From the NCBI RefSeq assembly GCF_900102925.1, contig NZ_FNKI01000001.1, forward strand, positions 992,001 to 1,056,000: a DNA stretch of 64,000 nucleotides, read 5' to 3'. A program made the translations under genes and the position numbers. Numbering within the stretch: the stretch's first letter is position 1; the number at the start of each line of letters is the position of its first letter. This DNA is from Flagellimonas zhangzhouensis (lineage in GTDB: Bacteria > Bacteroidota > Bacteroidia > Flavobacteriales > Flavobacteriaceae). This document shows, piece after piece, positions 17,796 through 27,359 of this stretch. The notes beneath the pieces were generated by a model that was not told where the DNA came from, ran no database searches, and saw only the letters and a program-made list of their open reading frames with translations.

Positions 17796-19532
17796 ATGAA
17801 AAATCTCAAAATCCTGCTCTTATTGATTGGGGCAATCACTTGCTTCCAATGTGAAGAATCCAAAGAAACAAGCCAAAAGACTGTAAAGTTGGAGCGACAG
17901 AACAACGAAGGCGTTGTTGGTGCCAATGGAATGGTAGTCACTGCCCATCCTTTGGCAACTAAAGTCGGATTGGAAGTGTTAAAGAATGGAGGTAATGCCT
18001 TTGATGCAGCCGTGGCTGTGCAATATGCTCTCGCAGTTGTGTTACCCAAGGCTGGAAACATTGGAGGTGGAGGTTATATGGTCTACAGGACTTCGGATGG
18101 CGAAAAAGGAGCATTGGATTTTCGAGAAACTGCCCCCGCTGCTGCTAGTCGTGATATGTTTATTGAATTTGAAACGGATTCTGTGCTCAGGCAAAAAGCA
18201 CTTTTAGGGCATTTGGCAGCTTGTATTCCTGGAACCGTTGATGGCATGGAGCAAATTCATAAAAAATTTGGAGGACTCACTTTTACCGAGTTGATTCAAC
18301 CAGCGATTGATTTTGCAAAACATGGATTTGCAGTAACCGATTATGATGCTTCCACTTTTAATAATGCTCAAGAACAGTTTCGAGCGGTGAATGACTCCAC
18401 CATGATTTTCTTAAAAGACTCCCTTTGGGTTGAGGGGGATTCCTTGATTCAAAAAGATTTGGCCAAAACCTTGGAGCGAATTCGGGATAACGGGCGCGCA
18501 GGTTTTTATGAGGGAGAGACAGCCCAATATATTGTAGATGAAATGCAATCTGGCGATGGGATTATTACCAAAGAAGACCTTAAAAACTATAAATCCGTTT
18601 GGCGAGAACCCATTGAGGGAATTTACCGTGACTCTTTTAATATTGTTTCCATGCCGCCATCGTCAAGTGGGGGAATTATAATTGTACAGCAACTCAAAGG
18701 TTCGGATGCCTATGATTTTGAGAAAATGGGTCATAATTCAGTGGAAACTGTGCATGTAATGACTGAATTGCAACGTAGGGCCTATGCGGATAGAGCGGAA
18801 CATATGGGTGATATGGATTTTTATGATGTTCCAATTGATATGTTGTTGGATGACGAATACATTGCCTCCCGAAACAGTTCCATTCAAATGGATAAAGCAA
18901 CTCCGTCCAACGAAATTAAGGCAGGTTCTGTTGAAAAAATCGAAAGTTTGGAAACTACCCATTTTTCCATTGTCGATAAAGAGGGGAATGCTGTTTCCAT
19001 CACCACTACTTTAGTGGGGTATTTTGGTTGCAAGGTTTTGGTGGACAATGCTGGTTTCTTTTTGAATAATGAGATGAACAACTTTAGTCTTAAACCAGGT
19101 TTCCCAAATATATTTGGTTTGGTTGGTGGGGAGGCCAACTCCATTGCCCCAGGAAAACGAATGCTCAGTAGTATGAGTCCGACCATTATTGAAAAAAATG
19201 GGGATTTATATATGGTGGTGGGTACTCCTGGTGGGTCTACCATTATAAATGTGATCTATGAGAACATCGTAAATGTAATTGATCATGGAATGACAATGCA
19301 AGAAGCGGTGGATGCCAAAAAGCACCATTCGCAATGGTTACCCGATCAAATTGTGGTGGAAAATGGAGCGCTGGATAGTCTTGCCCTTGAAAAATTGAAA
19401 TCCATGGGGCATGCCATTCGCATTACGGAACAATTGGGGAGAACTGAAGCGATTTTAGTCCGACCCGACGGTTCCTATGAAGGTGCAGCTGATAATACCC
19501 GAACTGGTGATGCAGTGGCTGAGGGGTACTAA
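17796..19532 (+). CDS. ggt: Gamma-glutamyltransferase (gamma-glutamyltranspeptidase)
   Basis: 578 residues. A hydrophobic signal with nearby cysteines (Cys16, Cys19) suggests export and perhaps lipidation. Family motifs: GMVVTAHPLATKVGLEVL, GNIGGGGYMVYR, and the self-processing site LETTHFSIVDKEGNAVS, where Thr387 should become the N-terminal nucleophile of the small subunit, then SSMSPTI and GTPGGSTIINV. The enzyme cleaves gamma-glutamyl bonds of glutathione and related peptides in the periplasm. Length and order are normal. It is a monocistronic unit, bracketed by leader hairpins and a terminator. Confidence 0.95.
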   Translation: MKNLKILLLLIGAITCFQCEESKETSQKTVKLERQNNEGVVGANGMVVTAHPLATKVGLEVLKNGGNAFDAAVAVQYALAVVLPKAGNIGGGGYMVYRTSDGEKGALDFRETAPAAASRDMFIEFETDSVLRQKALLGHLAACIPGTVDGMEQIHKKFGGLTFTELIQPAIDFAKHGFAVTDYDASTFNNAQEQFRAVNDSTMIFLKDSLWVEGDSLIQKDLAKTLERIRDNGRAGFYEGETAQYIVDEMQSGDGIITKEDLKNYKSVWREPIEGIYRDSFNIVSMPPSSSGGIIIVQQLKGSDAYDFEKMGHNSVETVHVMTELQRRAYADRAEHMGDMDFYDVPIDMLLDDEYIASRNSSIQMDKATPSNEIKAGSVEKIESLETTHFSIVDKEGNAVSITTTLVGYFGCKVLVDNAGFFLNNEMNNFSLKPGFPNIFGLVGGEANSIAPGKRMLSSMSPTIIEKNGDLYMVVGTPGGSTIINVIYENIVNVIDHGMTMQEAVDAKKHHSQWLPDQIVVENGALDSLALEKLKSMGHAIRITEQLGRTEAILVRPDGSYEGAADNTRTGDAVAEGY

Positions 19533-19555
19533 TAACTAAATGAATATTTTGAAAT

Positions 19556-19589
19556 AAAAAAGGCACTCAATATTTGGGTGCCTTTTTTT
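19556..19589 (+). terminator. Rho-independent terminator after ggt
   Basis: AGGCAC (19561-19566) pairs with GTGCCT (19578-19583), preceded by an A-run and followed by seven T. Confidence 0.85.
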
Positions 19590-19964
19590 ATGTTCCTAAT
19601 CATTGATAATATTAAAATCAACTTTATCTAGTTGATAACTTTTGTCGGGATTTTAAGGAAAAAGCCATTTCCAAAAATTAACATTTTTCGGCACAATAGC
19701 GGTGAGGTTTTGTGGTTGCTGGGCTGATCTGAGTTTTAAACAATTATTGTTAAAAAATTGTGAAAGGATTGTTCTTGGGGTGGCGCCGTTACTGAATCTT
19801 TTCAGAGCCCTTATTTTACGTTTGTTAGGATCTATTTGGAATGCTTCTCAACATAAATGTTGATAAAAGTGTTAAGAACCTGATCGCCGAAACCTAAAAT
19901 CAAAGTAAAGAAAATATGAATTTTACATTCGAGCGATTTAGTACAACTCCAAACCATTTTTCTC
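19590..19964 (+). promoter_or_regulatory. nrdB-nrdA upstream region
   Basis: This 375-bp gap holds a -7 box TACGTTTG at 19817-19824 (exact TAnnTTTG), implying a leader of about 135 nt. A palindrome AACAAT-T-ATTGTT lies at 19739-19751, 66 bp upstream of the box, and could be an operator. No pair of NrdR boxes (ACACWATATATWGTGT-like) was recognised. A 23-codon ORF (ATG 19916 to stop 19987) overlaps the nrdB start out of frame; its reality is doubtful. Confidence 0.4.
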
Positions 19965-21239
19965 ATGCACATTACTCATATAACTAAAAGGGATTTTAGT
20001 ACACAGACTTTTGACTTACACAAGATTACGAATGCCATTTTAAAGGCCATGACCGCTGTGGACCATGGTCAGATTAATGATGCACAGACCATTGCCAACA
20101 ACGTTGAAAAGACATTGTTGGAGCGAAAAAGCAAAGATGAACATTATGTTCCTACCGTAGAAGAGGTACAGGATGTTGTGGAGAACGAACTTATGGACAG
20201 TGAGTTCCACGATGCTGCCAAAGCTTACATTATTTACAGGAACAAAAGAGCTCAGATGCGTGAGTCGGATATTTTCGAAAAGCGTATCAACCTAAAGCCT
20301 TATGAGTACCCTCAACTGTACGAATATGTTCCAGCTATCCGTCACTCGTATTGGATCCATACGGAGTTCAATTTTACTAGCGACATCCAAGATTTTAAAT
20401 CTGGATTGAGCGAAGTGGAAAGAAGTGCGATTAAAAATACCATGTTGGCCATCTCTCAAATTGAGGTAGCCGTGAAAACATTCTGGGGAGATATTTACCA
20501 TCGTATGCCGAAGCCAGAAATCGGTTCGGTAGGGGCCACATTTGCGGAAAGTGAAGTGCGCCACCACGATGCGTATTCCCACCTTTTGGAAATTCTTGGA
20601 TTGAACCAAGAGTTCGAAAACTTGAAGAAAAAACCAGTGATCATGAAAAGGGTGCAGTACTTGGAGGCGGCCCTGAAAAATGCAAAAAGCGAGAACAATA
20701 AAGAGTACGCAGAGTCCATTTTGCTGTTCTCCCTATTTATAGAGCATGTTTCCCTGTTCAGCCAGTTCTTGATCATCATGGCTTTCAATAAGCATAAGAA
20801 TGTGCTGAAAGGAATTTCGAATGTGGTGGAGGCCACATCCAAAGAAGAGCAGATTCACGGAGATTTCGGAATTGACATCATCAATATTATAAAGAAAGAA
20901 CATCCAGAATGGTTCGATGACCAATATAAAGCCATGATTCAGGATTTATGTTCCAAGGCATTTGATGCGGAGAGCTTGATCGTAGATTGGATTTTTGAGG
21001 AGGGTGAATTGGATTTCTTACCAAAGAATTTGGTAAACGAATTTATCAAAAACAGATTCAACAATTCATTGGAAAGCATTGGTATCGACAAAATATTCGA
21101 AGTAGATCAAAAACTATTAGATCAGACCGAATGGTTTGATGATGAAATTATTGGAACAAAACATGGTGACTTTTTCGTAAAAAGATCCATTAACTATAGC
21201 AAAAGAACACAAAGTATAACCAGCGACGACCTTTTTTAA
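19965..21239 (+). CDS. nrdB: Ribonucleotide reductase small subunit with N-terminal ATP-cone
   Basis: 424 residues. Residues about 3-95 form an ATP-cone (ITKRDFSTQTFDLHKITNAILKAM, then VPTVEEVQDVVENELM and AKAYIIYRNKR). Residues about 110-400 are the ferritin-like R2 domain. The likely metal ligands by motif are Glu167, Glu197, His200, Glu260, Glu295 and His298; Tyr204 aligns with the radical tyrosine of classical NrdB. ATP-cones normally sit on NrdA. Fusion to NrdB is known from Leeuwenhoekiella blandensis, where it gives dATP inhibition through tetramer formation and the cofactor is dimanganese. The same regulation is likely here (inference). nrdA follows 3 bp later. Confidence 0.95.
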   Translation: MHITHITKRDFSTQTFDLHKITNAILKAMTAVDHGQINDAQTIANNVEKTLLERKSKDEHYVPTVEEVQDVVENELMDSEFHDAAKAYIIYRNKRAQMRESDIFEKRINLKPYEYPQLYEYVPAIRHSYWIHTEFNFTSDIQDFKSGLSEVERSAIKNTMLAISQIEVAVKTFWGDIYHRMPKPEIGSVGATFAESEVRHHDAYSHLLEILGLNQEFENLKKKPVIMKRVQYLEAALKNAKSENNKEYAESILLFSLFIEHVSLFSQFLIIMAFNKHKNVLKGISNVVEATSKEEQIHGDFGIDIINIIKKEHPEWFDDQYKAMIQDLCSKAFDAESLIVDWIFEEGELDFLPKNLVNEFIKNRFNNSLESIGIDKIFEVDQKLLDQTEWFDDEIIGTKHGDFFVKRSINYSKRTQSITSDDLF

Positions 21240-21242
21240 AAT

Positions 21243-23036
21243 ATGGAGAAGAGAACACAAGCCCCACAGATTGCTGATCAACAGCCAGAAAACAAAACTC
21301 AAGAATTAGTAAATGCCAGAAAAGACGCTTTAGCCAAGCTTAAAACCACGGAGGAATCTGCAGGTTTTGAATGGTTGAACGAATACAGTCGAAAATTCTT
21401 GGCATCAGGCTACCTTACCGAGGGGGTAACTCCAGAAGGGCGTATTAGGGAAATTGCCGAAAGAGCAGAGGATATCTTGGGAATTCCAGGCTATGCCGAC
21501 AAGTTCTACCACTATATGTCCGAAGGATTCTTCTCTTTGGCATCTCCAGTTTGGTCTAACTTTGGTAAAAAACGAGGTCTTCCCATCAGCTGTTTTGGCT
21601 CTCACATTGATGATGATATGGGGAACATTCTTTACACCCAATCAGAAGTAGGAATGATGTCCAAATTGGGAGGGGGAACGTCTGGTTACTTTGGAAAAAT
21701 CAGACATCGTGGTGCTCCTGTAAAAAACAATGGTCAAGCTTCGGGTGCAGTGCATATTATGCAGTTGTTCGAATCTATGGTCGATGTTGTGAGCCAAGGT
21801 TCTGTGCGTCGTGGTCGTTTTTCTCCATATTTGCCTATCGATCATAAAGACATCATGGAATTTTTAGAAATCGGTACGGAAGGAAATCCAATTCAACAGT
21901 TGACACACGGGGTAACTGTGACCAACGAATGGATGCAGGAAATGATTGAGGGTGATACCGATAAAAGAACCGTTTGGGCCAAGGTATTGCAGCGTAGAGG
22001 TGAAATGGGGTATCCATATGTATTCTTTACCGACAACGCCAACAACGGAGCGGTAGATGTGTATCAAGATAAAGGACACAGAATACATGCTAGTAACTTG
22101 TGTACCGAAATCATGTTGCCAAGTAACGATAATTGGTCGTTTGTGTGCGTGCTTTCTAGTATTAACCTATTGCATTACGACAAATGGAAAGAGACCGATG
22201 CCGTTGAAACCATGGTTCACTTCTTGGATGCAGTAATTACCGAGTTTATTGAAAAATTGGAAGTTTATAGAGATTCTGAAGACCGTGAGGATAGACAAAC
22301 CTTTTTGTTCATGGAAAGAGCCTATAATTTTGCCAAAGAAAACCGCTCATTGGGCTTAGGGGCTCTTGGATGGCACTCTTTGTTGCAGTCTAAAAGATTG
22401 TCTTTCGATAGCCAAGAAGCTTACAACTTGAACAGTGAGATTTTCAAGGAAATCAAAGAGCGTTCGTACAAAGCATCTGAGCAATTGGCAGAACGTTTTG
22501 GAGAGCCAGCTGTTTTGAAAGGGTACGGAAGAAGAAACGCCACCTTGAATGCGGTAGCACCAACCACTTCCTCAGCCTTTATTTTAGGCCAGGTTTCACA
22601 AGGAATTGAGCCGATTTGGTCTAACTGCTACGTGAAAGATATTGCCAAGATCAAGACTACTATCAAAAACCCATTTTTAACGGACTTGTTGGAAGAAAAA
22701 GGGCAAAATACACCAGAAGTTTGGAAAAGTATCCGTGATATGGATGGATCTGTTCAACACTTGGACTTCTTAACTGATGAGGAAAAAGCAGTATTCAAAA
22801 CCTATTCTGAATTGGATCAGTTGGATATTATTTACCAAGCAGCCAACAGACAAAACCATATTGATCAAGGTCAATCGGTGAACATTATTGTACACCCTGA
22901 TATGCCAACAAAAGACATCAACAAAATCCACGTTACGGCTTGGAAATTGGGTCTTAAATCGTTGTACTATCAACACAGCATGAACGCTGCTCAGAAATTC
23001 AAACAAAAGAAAGAGTGCGCTAGCTGCGAGGCATAG
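21243..23036 (+). CDS. nrdA: Ribonucleotide reductase catalytic subunit lacking the ATP-cone
   Basis: 597 residues, clearly shorter than ATP-cone-bearing NrdA. Active-site residues: Cys117 (LPISCFGSH), the NLCTE motif (Asn285, Cys287, Glu289), and Cys302 (SFVCVLSSIN). The pair Tyr-Tyr for radical transfer is in KSLYYQHSMN, and the C-terminal CASCEA provides the shuttle Cys592/Cys595. It reduces ribonucleoside diphosphates to deoxyribonucleotides with NrdB. There is no N-terminal ATP-cone, consistent with the regulatory domain having moved to the small subunit. A terminator follows. Confidence 0.96.
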   Translation: MEKRTQAPQIADQQPENKTQELVNARKDALAKLKTTEESAGFEWLNEYSRKFLASGYLTEGVTPEGRIREIAERAEDILGIPGYADKFYHYMSEGFFSLASPVWSNFGKKRGLPISCFGSHIDDDMGNILYTQSEVGMMSKLGGGTSGYFGKIRHRGAPVKNNGQASGAVHIMQLFESMVDVVSQGSVRRGRFSPYLPIDHKDIMEFLEIGTEGNPIQQLTHGVTVTNEWMQEMIEGDTDKRTVWAKVLQRRGEMGYPYVFFTDNANNGAVDVYQDKGHRIHASNLCTEIMLPSNDNWSFVCVLSSINLLHYDKWKETDAVETMVHFLDAVITEFIEKLEVYRDSEDREDRQTFLFMERAYNFAKENRSLGLGALGWHSLLQSKRLSFDSQEAYNLNSEIFKEIKERSYKASEQLAERFGEPAVLKGYGRRNATLNAVAPTTSSAFILGQVSQGIEPIWSNCYVKDIAKIKTTIKNPFLTDLLEEKGQNTPEVWKSIRDMDGSVQHLDFLTDEEKAVFKTYSELDQLDIIYQAANRQNHIDQGQSVNIIVHPDMPTKDINKIHVTAWKLGLKSLYYQHSMNAAQKFKQKKECASCEA

Positions 23037-23061
23037 ATTTTAGCAAAATACATTTACAAGA

Positions 23062-23095
23062 GGGAGGTTATGACCAACATAATCTCCCTTTTTGC
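23062..23095 (+). terminator. Rho-independent terminator after nrdA
   Basis: GGGAGGTTATG (23062-23072) pairs with CATAATCTCCC (23078-23088), with one G-T position, followed by five T. Confidence 0.85.
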
Positions 23096-23190
23096 ATTTA
23101 TACACCTAGTTTTTGCATCATGTTTCCATGTTTTCACAACAAACGATCGCCGAAATACAACATAACTTCGATAAACTGACAACTTCTTGA

Positions 23191-23198
23191 TAAGTTTG
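23191..23198 (+). promoter_or_regulatory. Promoter -7 box TAAGTTTG of the DUF11 surface-protein operon
   Basis: TAAGTTTG matches TAnnTTTG, 40 bp before the ATG. A small hairpin (TCTTAC/GTAAGA, 23203-23217) lies at the presumed transcript 5' end and could stabilise the mRNA. Confidence 0.45.
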
Positions 23199-23238
23199 AG
23201 TGTCTTACTACGTAAGATAAACCTCATCCAAACTGACT

Positions 23239-26200
23239 ATGAATAAAACCCCGTCCCAGGTTTTTTTATATTTTCTACTATTTCTGATCACCTCACTTCA
23301 AATGGGGTATTCACAGTCTTGTGCTGTTGATGCTGGATCAGATCAGGTTTTTACCCAAGTTTCATCTGTAAGCTTAAATGCAGCCACTCCTGCAGTAGGT
23401 ACTGGTGTTTGGTCCCAAGTTTCTGGACCGACCACCGTAATTTTTGATGACGCCAACGATCCCACTACAGGAGTAGGCAATACTACATTTGGCACCTACT
23501 TTTTTGAGTGGACCGTTTCGGATGCTACTTGTGATACCAATTCGGACACTGTTGCTATTTCTGTCCAGGGAATAGATCTTGAATTGGAGGTGTTGGCAAG
23601 CAATACCGTTCCAGAAATTGGCGATGTCGTCACTTTTACCATAAACCTGAGCAATTTGGGTGATGTGGATGCCACAGGTGTTTCTGTTCAAAACTTGGTT
23701 CCGATTGGATATGATAATATTACGGCCATCAATAACTCTGGTGCCTCTTATCCATCACCAGATAGGGTGGTTTGGACGGGTATTTCCGTTCCTGTAGGTT
23801 CCAAAACCGCCTCTTTAAGTTTTAATGCAACGGTTCAAACGCCAACTTCTACCAGTGGGGAATACACCCATATTGCTGAGGTGGTTCTCGCAGACCAAGA
23901 TGATTTCGATAGCACCCCAGATAATGATGATGGTGATCAAAGCGAGGATGATGAAGATACCGTTACCGCCGCTCCTTTACAGTCCGACCTTTCGTTGACC
24001 AAATCTGTGGTTGGAGGTAATTTGGCACCTTATGTGGGACAACAAATAAGTTTTGAGATTTCAGTTACCAACGATGGTCCTCATGATGCCACCAATGTTA
24101 GGGTGGTAGACCAGTTATTATCTGGTTTTAGTTTTGTTTCTTCTTCAGCCACTTCTGGAACGTATAATTCAACATCAGGTTTTTGGGAAGTTGGAACAGT
24201 AGCTAATGGAGATACCGAAACATTGACGATTAATGTAACGGTAAATTCATCAGGTAACCATACTAATACTTCACAGATAATTGCTTCGGATGCCTATGAT
24301 TCAGATTCAACACCCGCTAATGGGGTTTCTTCGGAAGATGATCAAGGCGATTTGGTTGTTGTGCCATCTCCAGTGATAGATCTATCGTTGACAAAAACCA
24401 TTGACAAATCTCCACCTTTGGTGAGTGATAATGTTCGTTTCACCATCACGGTAACCAACGATGGACCAAGCACGGCCACTTCGGTAGAAGTAACAGATCA
24501 ATTACCATCTGGCTATACCTATGTTTCGGATAATGCAGGAGGAGCCTATAATCAAGCAACTGGAATTTGGAATGTGGGAACAATTCCATCAGGCAGTTCC
24601 CGTAGCTTAAGTATTTTATGTAATGTTAACCCATCTGGTGACTATAACAACACAGCTCAAATCACAGGACACGATCAAACCGATATTGATTCATCACCCA
24701 ATAACGATGCGCCAGGAGAGGATGATCAAGATCAGGTAAATGTTTACCCAGATCCTTTGGTGGATATTTCAGTGACTAAAATGGTAGATGAATTTATCCC
24801 TGAAGTAGGGAGCGAAATTGTGTTTACGGTGAATGTGACGAATGATGGACCTAGTGATGCCACCAATGTGGTGGTAACCGATATGTTGGCTTCGGGATAT
24901 GATCTGGTGAGTATTTCTGCAACTTCAGGAACTTACAATTCTATCAACGGATCGTGGGTGGTTGGTAATTTGGCCAGTGGAAATACCGAAACCTTGGAAA
25001 TTACGGTAGAAGTTTTACCAACAGGAAATTATTCCAATACGGCAGAGTTGACCAATCTTACCGAATTGGATGTGGATTCAACCCCAGGGAACAACAACGA
25101 GTTTGAAGATGATCAACAGACCATTTCGACCATTCCAATTCCAGTAGCAGATTTGTTATTGCGCAAGTCGGTAAATGTGTTGAGTCCATTTGTGGGACAA
25201 GAAGTGATTTTCACCTTGAATGTGACCAATTTTGGGCCCAGTGATGCGACAGGAGTAGAAGTGATGGATCTATTGCCCGATGGGTATACCTATGTGTCGC
25301 ATAGCTCTACGTCGGGCAACTATAATAATGCAACTGGACTTTGGGTCTTGGGAGGACCGCTTCCAGATGGAAATACAGAAACCCTGAACATTGTGGCAGA
25401 GGTGAACAATTCTGGCGATTATTTTAATGTGACCGAAGTATATGCTTCCGACCAAATAGACCCGAATTCAACCCCGAACAACAACAATATTTTTGAGAAC
25501 GATCAAGATAATGCGGGTACCACACCAATTCCTTCCGCGGATTTAGCTGTTGAGGTAAGCGTGGATAACGAAACGCCTGATGTGGGTACACAGGTAATTT
25601 TTAAGGTAACTCTGATCAATGAAGGACCAAGTGATGCTATTGGTGTTCGACTTAGAAACAATCTTCCGAATGGCTATACTTATATTTCTGATGATGGAGC
25701 TGGGAGATTTAACCCTAACAGTGGCATTTGGAATGTTGGAACCATAGGTTTGAATTCCCAAATGGAATTGAATATTGTAGCTGAGGTGAATGCTGATGGC
25801 GACTATACCAATGTTGCCGAAGTAACTGATGCAATTTTCTTTGATCCAGATTCAACTCCAAATAACAATGTGCTGTCTGAAGACGATCAAGATGCACAGG
25901 TTACGACACCTAGACACGTTACCGATATTGAAGTGGTAAAATCTGTGGATAATCTTACTCCAAATGTGGGTATGGAAGTAGTATTTACCATTGAAGTGAC
26001 CAATCAAGGGCCGAATGATGCTTCTGGATTGGTGATTGAAGATGTTTTGCAAACAGGGTTTCAATTTATTTCTTCAACTGCTACGTCTGGAAGTTATGAT
26101 GTTTTGGCAGGATCTTGGGGAATATCAGAATTGAACAATGGTGTAACCGAAACTTTGGAGATAACGGCTTTGGTACTTGCTGATGGTATTCACACCAACA

Positions 26201-27357
26201 AAGCGGAGTTGATTGCATTGGCAACTTTCGATCCAGATTCAACACCAAACAATAATTTGGCCTCAGAGGATGATCAAGATGCTGTAACCTTGGAACCGTT
26301 TGGGTCTAACGACCTGTCTTTGGAAAAAATCGTAGACAATCCCGAGCCAAATGTGGGTGATGTAGTTCGTTTTTTAGTGAGTGTAACCAACCATGGACTT
26401 TCAGGAACTTCTGGAGTTGAGGTGACCGATATACTTCCGACGGGATATACTTATCAATCGCACACAACCACTGCAGGAGTTTACAATCCGAATACAGGAA
26501 TTTGGGATGTGAACCGATCTATCCCAAGTCAAGATACCGAAAGCTTGGAAGTTTTGGCGATGGTAAATCCACCTACGGATACTCCAGAGGAATATTTGAA
26601 TGTTGCTTTTATTTCAGCCAGTAAATATGCCGATCCAGATAGTGACCCTAACGTTGGCATTGAAGAAGATGACTTGTTTGATGGTTTAGAAGATGATGAC
26701 GAAGCGACCGCTTTTGTGGAACCTCAAACTACGGATATTTCAATTGGCAAAACGGTGGATAATACATCCCCAAGAATAGGAGATGAGGTAGTTTTTTCAA
26801 TTACGGCAACCAATCAGGGCGAGGAATCTGCAACCAATTTAAGTATAGAAGAACTATTGCCTTTGGGATATCGCTATGTAAGTCACTCAGCAACCATCGG
26901 AACTTATGATCCATCGGGACTTTGGGAAATTGAAGAACTAATGTCATCCGAAACGGCAACTTTGGAACTTACCGTTCAGATTTTGGATATAGAAGATTAT
27001 TTGAACGTGGCCCAACTGACCTATGTAGATCAATGGGATACCGATGAAACCAATAATAGGGCCGATGCCTTTGTAAACCCGACCTGTTTGTTGGTATACA
27101 ATGAGTTTTCACCCAATGGTGATGGGGTAAACGATACTTTCCGAATAGATTGTCTGTCCAGATATCCAAACAATACGCTGGAAGTGTTCAACAGATGGGG
27201 AACTATGGTGCACCATGCCAAAAACTATAAAAATGATTGGGATGGAACCGCAGACGGTCAAAAAGGAGACGGACTGCCCGCTGGAACCTACTATTATGTG
27301 TTGGATTTGGGCGATGGGTCGGAACCGCAAACGGATTGGTTGTATATAAATAGATAA
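23239..27357 (+). CDS. Giant T9SS surface protein with nine DUF11 repeats and CHU_C domain
   Basis: 1372 residues: signal peptide (to about 26, MGYSQ), an Ig-like module (about 27-110), then nine DUF11/CARDB-like repeats of roughly 115-120 residues. Each carries a variant of VxFTVxVTNDGPSDATxVxVTDxLPxGY and ends with an acidic segment such as DSTPNNNxxxEDDQD. The C-terminal 85 residues are the gliding-motility/T9SS type B (CHU_C) domain (EFSPNGDGVNDTFRI, EVFNRWG, LPAGTYYYVLDLGDG). It is likely exported by T9SS and held at the surface by the PorP/SprF protein encoded 2 bp downstream. It is probably an adhesin or motility-associated protein; the ligand is unknown. Confidence 0.92.
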   Translation: MNKTPSQVFLYFLLFLITSLQMGYSQSCAVDAGSDQVFTQVSSVSLNAATPAVGTGVWSQVSGPTTVIFDDANDPTTGVGNTTFGTYFFEWTVSDATCDTNSDTVAISVQGIDLELEVLASNTVPEIGDVVTFTINLSNLGDVDATGVSVQNLVPIGYDNITAINNSGASYPSPDRVVWTGISVPVGSKTASLSFNATVQTPTSTSGEYTHIAEVVLADQDDFDSTPDNDDGDQSEDDEDTVTAAPLQSDLSLTKSVVGGNLAPYVGQQISFEISVTNDGPHDATNVRVVDQLLSGFSFVSSSATSGTYNSTSGFWEVGTVANGDTETLTINVTVNSSGNHTNTSQIIASDAYDSDSTPANGVSSEDDQGDLVVVPSPVIDLSLTKTIDKSPPLVSDNVRFTITVTNDGPSTATSVEVTDQLPSGYTYVSDNAGGAYNQATGIWNVGTIPSGSSRSLSILCNVNPSGDYNNTAQITGHDQTDIDSSPNNDAPGEDDQDQVNVYPDPLVDISVTKMVDEFIPEVGSEIVFTVNVTNDGPSDATNVVVTDMLASGYDLVSISATSGTYNSINGSWVVGNLASGNTETLEITVEVLPTGNYSNTAELTNLTELDVDSTPGNNNEFEDDQQTISTIPIPVADLLLRKSVNVLSPFVGQEVIFTLNVTNFGPSDATGVEVMDLLPDGYTYVSHSSTSGNYNNATGLWVLGGPLPDGNTETLNIVAEVNNSGDYFNVTEVYASDQIDPNSTPNNNNIFENDQDNAGTTPIPSADLAVEVSVDNETPDVGTQVIFKVTLINEGPSDAIGVRLRNNLPNGYTYISDDGAGRFNPNSGIWNVGTIGLNSQMELNIVAEVNADGDYTNVAEVTDAIFFDPDSTPNNNVLSEDDQDAQVTTPRHVTDIEVVKSVDNLTPNVGMEVVFTIEVTNQGPNDASGLVIEDVLQTGFQFISSTATSGSYDVLAGSWGISELNNGVTETLEITALVLADGIHTNKAELIALATFDPDSTPNNNLASEDDQDAVTLEPFGSNDLSLEKIVDNPEPNVGDVVRFLVSVTNHGLSGTSGVEVTDILPTGYTYQSHTTTAGVYNPNTGIWDVNRSIPSQDTESLEVLAMVNPPTDTPEEYLNVAFISASKYADPDSDPNVGIEEDDLFDGLEDDDEATAFVEPQTTDISIGKTVDNTSPRIGDEVVFSITATNQGEESATNLSIEELLPLGYRYVSHSATIGTYDPSGLWEIEELMSSETATLELTVQILDIEDYLNVAQLTYVDQWDTDETNNRADAFVNPTCLLVYNEFSPNGDGVNDTFRIDCLSRYPNNTLEVFNRWGTMVHHAKNYKNDWDGTADGQKGDGLPAGTYYYVLDLGDGSEPQTDWLYINR

Positions 27358-27359
27358 GC

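Noticed and set aside
19882..23155. GATCGCCGAAA occurs at 19882 and 23145, upstream of two different operons
   Set aside because: Only two copies, at different positions relative to the -7 boxes; chance cannot be excluded.
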